From Candidatus Cloacimonadota bacterium (GTDB lineage: Bacteria; Cloacimonadota; Cloacimonadia; Cloacimonadales; TCS61), in NCBI GenBank assembly GCA_027858325.1, contig JAQICU010000348.1, forward strand, positions 1 through 7,010: 7,010 bases of DNA, in the 5' to 3' direction. The position numbers were made by a program, and so were the translations under genes. This document shows, piece after piece, positions 6,612-7,010 of the stretch. Below the pieces are notes generated by a model, which had not been told where the DNA came from, ran no database searches, and saw nothing but the letters and a program-made list of their open reading frames with translations. Position 1 is the first letter of the stretch, and each line of letters opens with the position of its first letter.

Positions 6612-6948
6612 GTATTAGACAAATATATTGTATATGTATTATGCATATATACAGATAGTGTAATATGTGACGATTTGTATTTTCAGGGGATACAAGATGT
6701 GTAAGATGTATATCTTGCAGAATAGTTGTTATATGTATGTCAATTGAATTGGTTGCAGAGATATAAATATATAATAAAATAACTTGACAATATATTAAAA
6801 AAAAACATAAATTAACCTCGCGTGTGAAGAACAAGCAAGAATTGCAGTTGAATAACGAATATTTCTTACTTTACATGTGATATAAGAGACGACGTTAAAG
6901 AACGTTGATACAATAAAAACATAAAAATAAAAATAAATGGAGAATTTG
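6612..6948. other. AT-rich intergenic stretch of 337 bp
   Basis: No substantial gene is supported on either strand here. It holds a hairpin at 6675-6695 (TTGTAT/ATACAA, loop containing AGGGG) and an overlapping, mutually exclusive set of short pairings made from two AAGAT copies and one ATCTT at 6694-6716. It also holds a 16-codon ORF starting at ATG 6697, a TATAAT hexamer at 6770-6775 without a good -35, a candidate promoter near 6784, and a 7-bp hairpin at 6890-6907. I recognise no riboswitch or tRNA. Confidence 0.6.
6784..6813 (+). promoter_or_regulatory. Candidate promoter upstream of the V-type ATPase gene
   Basis: TTGACA at 6784-6789 is a consensus -35. Two -10 candidates follow: CATAAA at 6806-6811 (16-bp spacer) and TAAATT at 6808-6813 (18-bp spacer). 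Both are imperfect and the region is A-rich, so chance matches are likely. It would give a leader of about 130 nt containing the hairpin at 6890-6907. Confidence 0.4.
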
Positions 6949-7010
6949 ATGGAAAAGAAACTTCAGGAATTAACTGAAAAGATCTATTCCGAAGGCGTTG
7001 AAAAAGCTAA
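6949..7010 (+). CDS. atpE: V-type ATP synthase subunit E, 5' end only
   Basis: Only the first 20 codons and two further bases are in the window: MEKKLQELTEKIYSEGVEKA. This matches the N-terminus of subunit E of bacterial V-type (A/V-type) rotary ATPases, typically 'LQELTEKIYxEGVEKA' and then a long Lys/Glu/Ala-rich helix. Subunit E forms the peripheral stalk with its partner stalk subunit and ties the catalytic head to the membrane sector, on the cytoplasmic face. In FCB-group genomes subunit E commonly opens the V-ATPase operon, so the other subunits should follow downstream. GGAG at 6939-6942 with 6-bp spacing supports the ATG. With so few residues, another helical stalk-like protein cannot be excluded. 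The symbol follows V-type usage and is not the F0 c subunit. Confidence 0.75.
   Translation, partial: MEKKLQELTEKIYSEGVEKA

Noticed and set aside
6505..6834. 109-codon reverse-strand ORF spanning the intergenic gap before the V-ATPase gene
   Set aside because: It runs across the strong GLUG terminator and into the 3' end of the GLUG gene. Its Ile/His/Tyr-rich composition reflects AT-rich non-coding DNA, and I see no recognisable domain.
6890..6907. Terminator or riboswitch stem just before the V-ATPase gene
   Set aside because: CGACGTT/AACGTTG forms a 7-bp hairpin with one wobble, but no T-run follows and no known riboswitch core is recognisable.

Overview
This AT-rich bacterial window carries all its supportable genes on the + strand. 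It reads as four units: a housekeeping gene with a conserved uncharacterised gene behind it, an operon of three type IV pilin-like genes, a monocistronic gene for a secreted repeat protein, and the start of a V-type ATPase gene. The secreted protein pairs GLUG repeats with a closing fibronectin-III-like domain ending in 'FYKVTA', and a rotary V-type ATPase subunit E gene lies nearby. That combination suggests a low-GC member of the Fibrobacterota-Chlorobi-Bacteroidota (FCB) assemblage, such as Cloacimonadota or a relative. This placement is an inference from protein style, not a measured result.

Layout. Bases 5-95 are a perfect 9-bp tandem array of about ten copies, ending 16 bp before the preferred start of tadA (112-579), the tRNA adenosine deaminase. 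A TTG-started gene at 664-1353 encodes a 229-residue protein with conserved-looking Cys motifs (possibly DUF6901). Its last codons form the first of three degenerate 33-35-bp tandem units (1331-1433). The 343-bp gap after it holds a good sigma70-type promoter (1457-1485), a small ORF behind an AGGAGG (1555-1644), and a terminator-like hairpin inside that ORF (1581-1611). Together these look like a leader or attenuator for the pilin operon.

The pilin operon (1697-4798) encodes a PilV/GspI-like prepilin, a PilW/GspJ-like prepilin and a very large PilX/GspK-like protein of 693 residues. The third protein has a class III type leader but no Glu at +5, which is how tip-initiating minor pilins look. 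The order matches the V-W-X (I-J-K) order of minor pilin operons, so the three products probably form a priming or tip complex of a pilus or pseudopilus, with the large domain exposed at the tip. No FimU/GspH-type gene, major pilin or assembly ATPase is in view. A strong intrinsic terminator ends the operon.

A separate promoter (4855-4883) drives a 545-residue secreted GLUG protein (4924-6561), which has its own strong terminator. A 337-bp AT-rich gap (6612-6948) with several small hairpins and one plausible promoter leads to the start of V-type ATPase subunit E (6949 to the window edge). I found no tRNA, rRNA, CRISPR array, transposase or phage gene.
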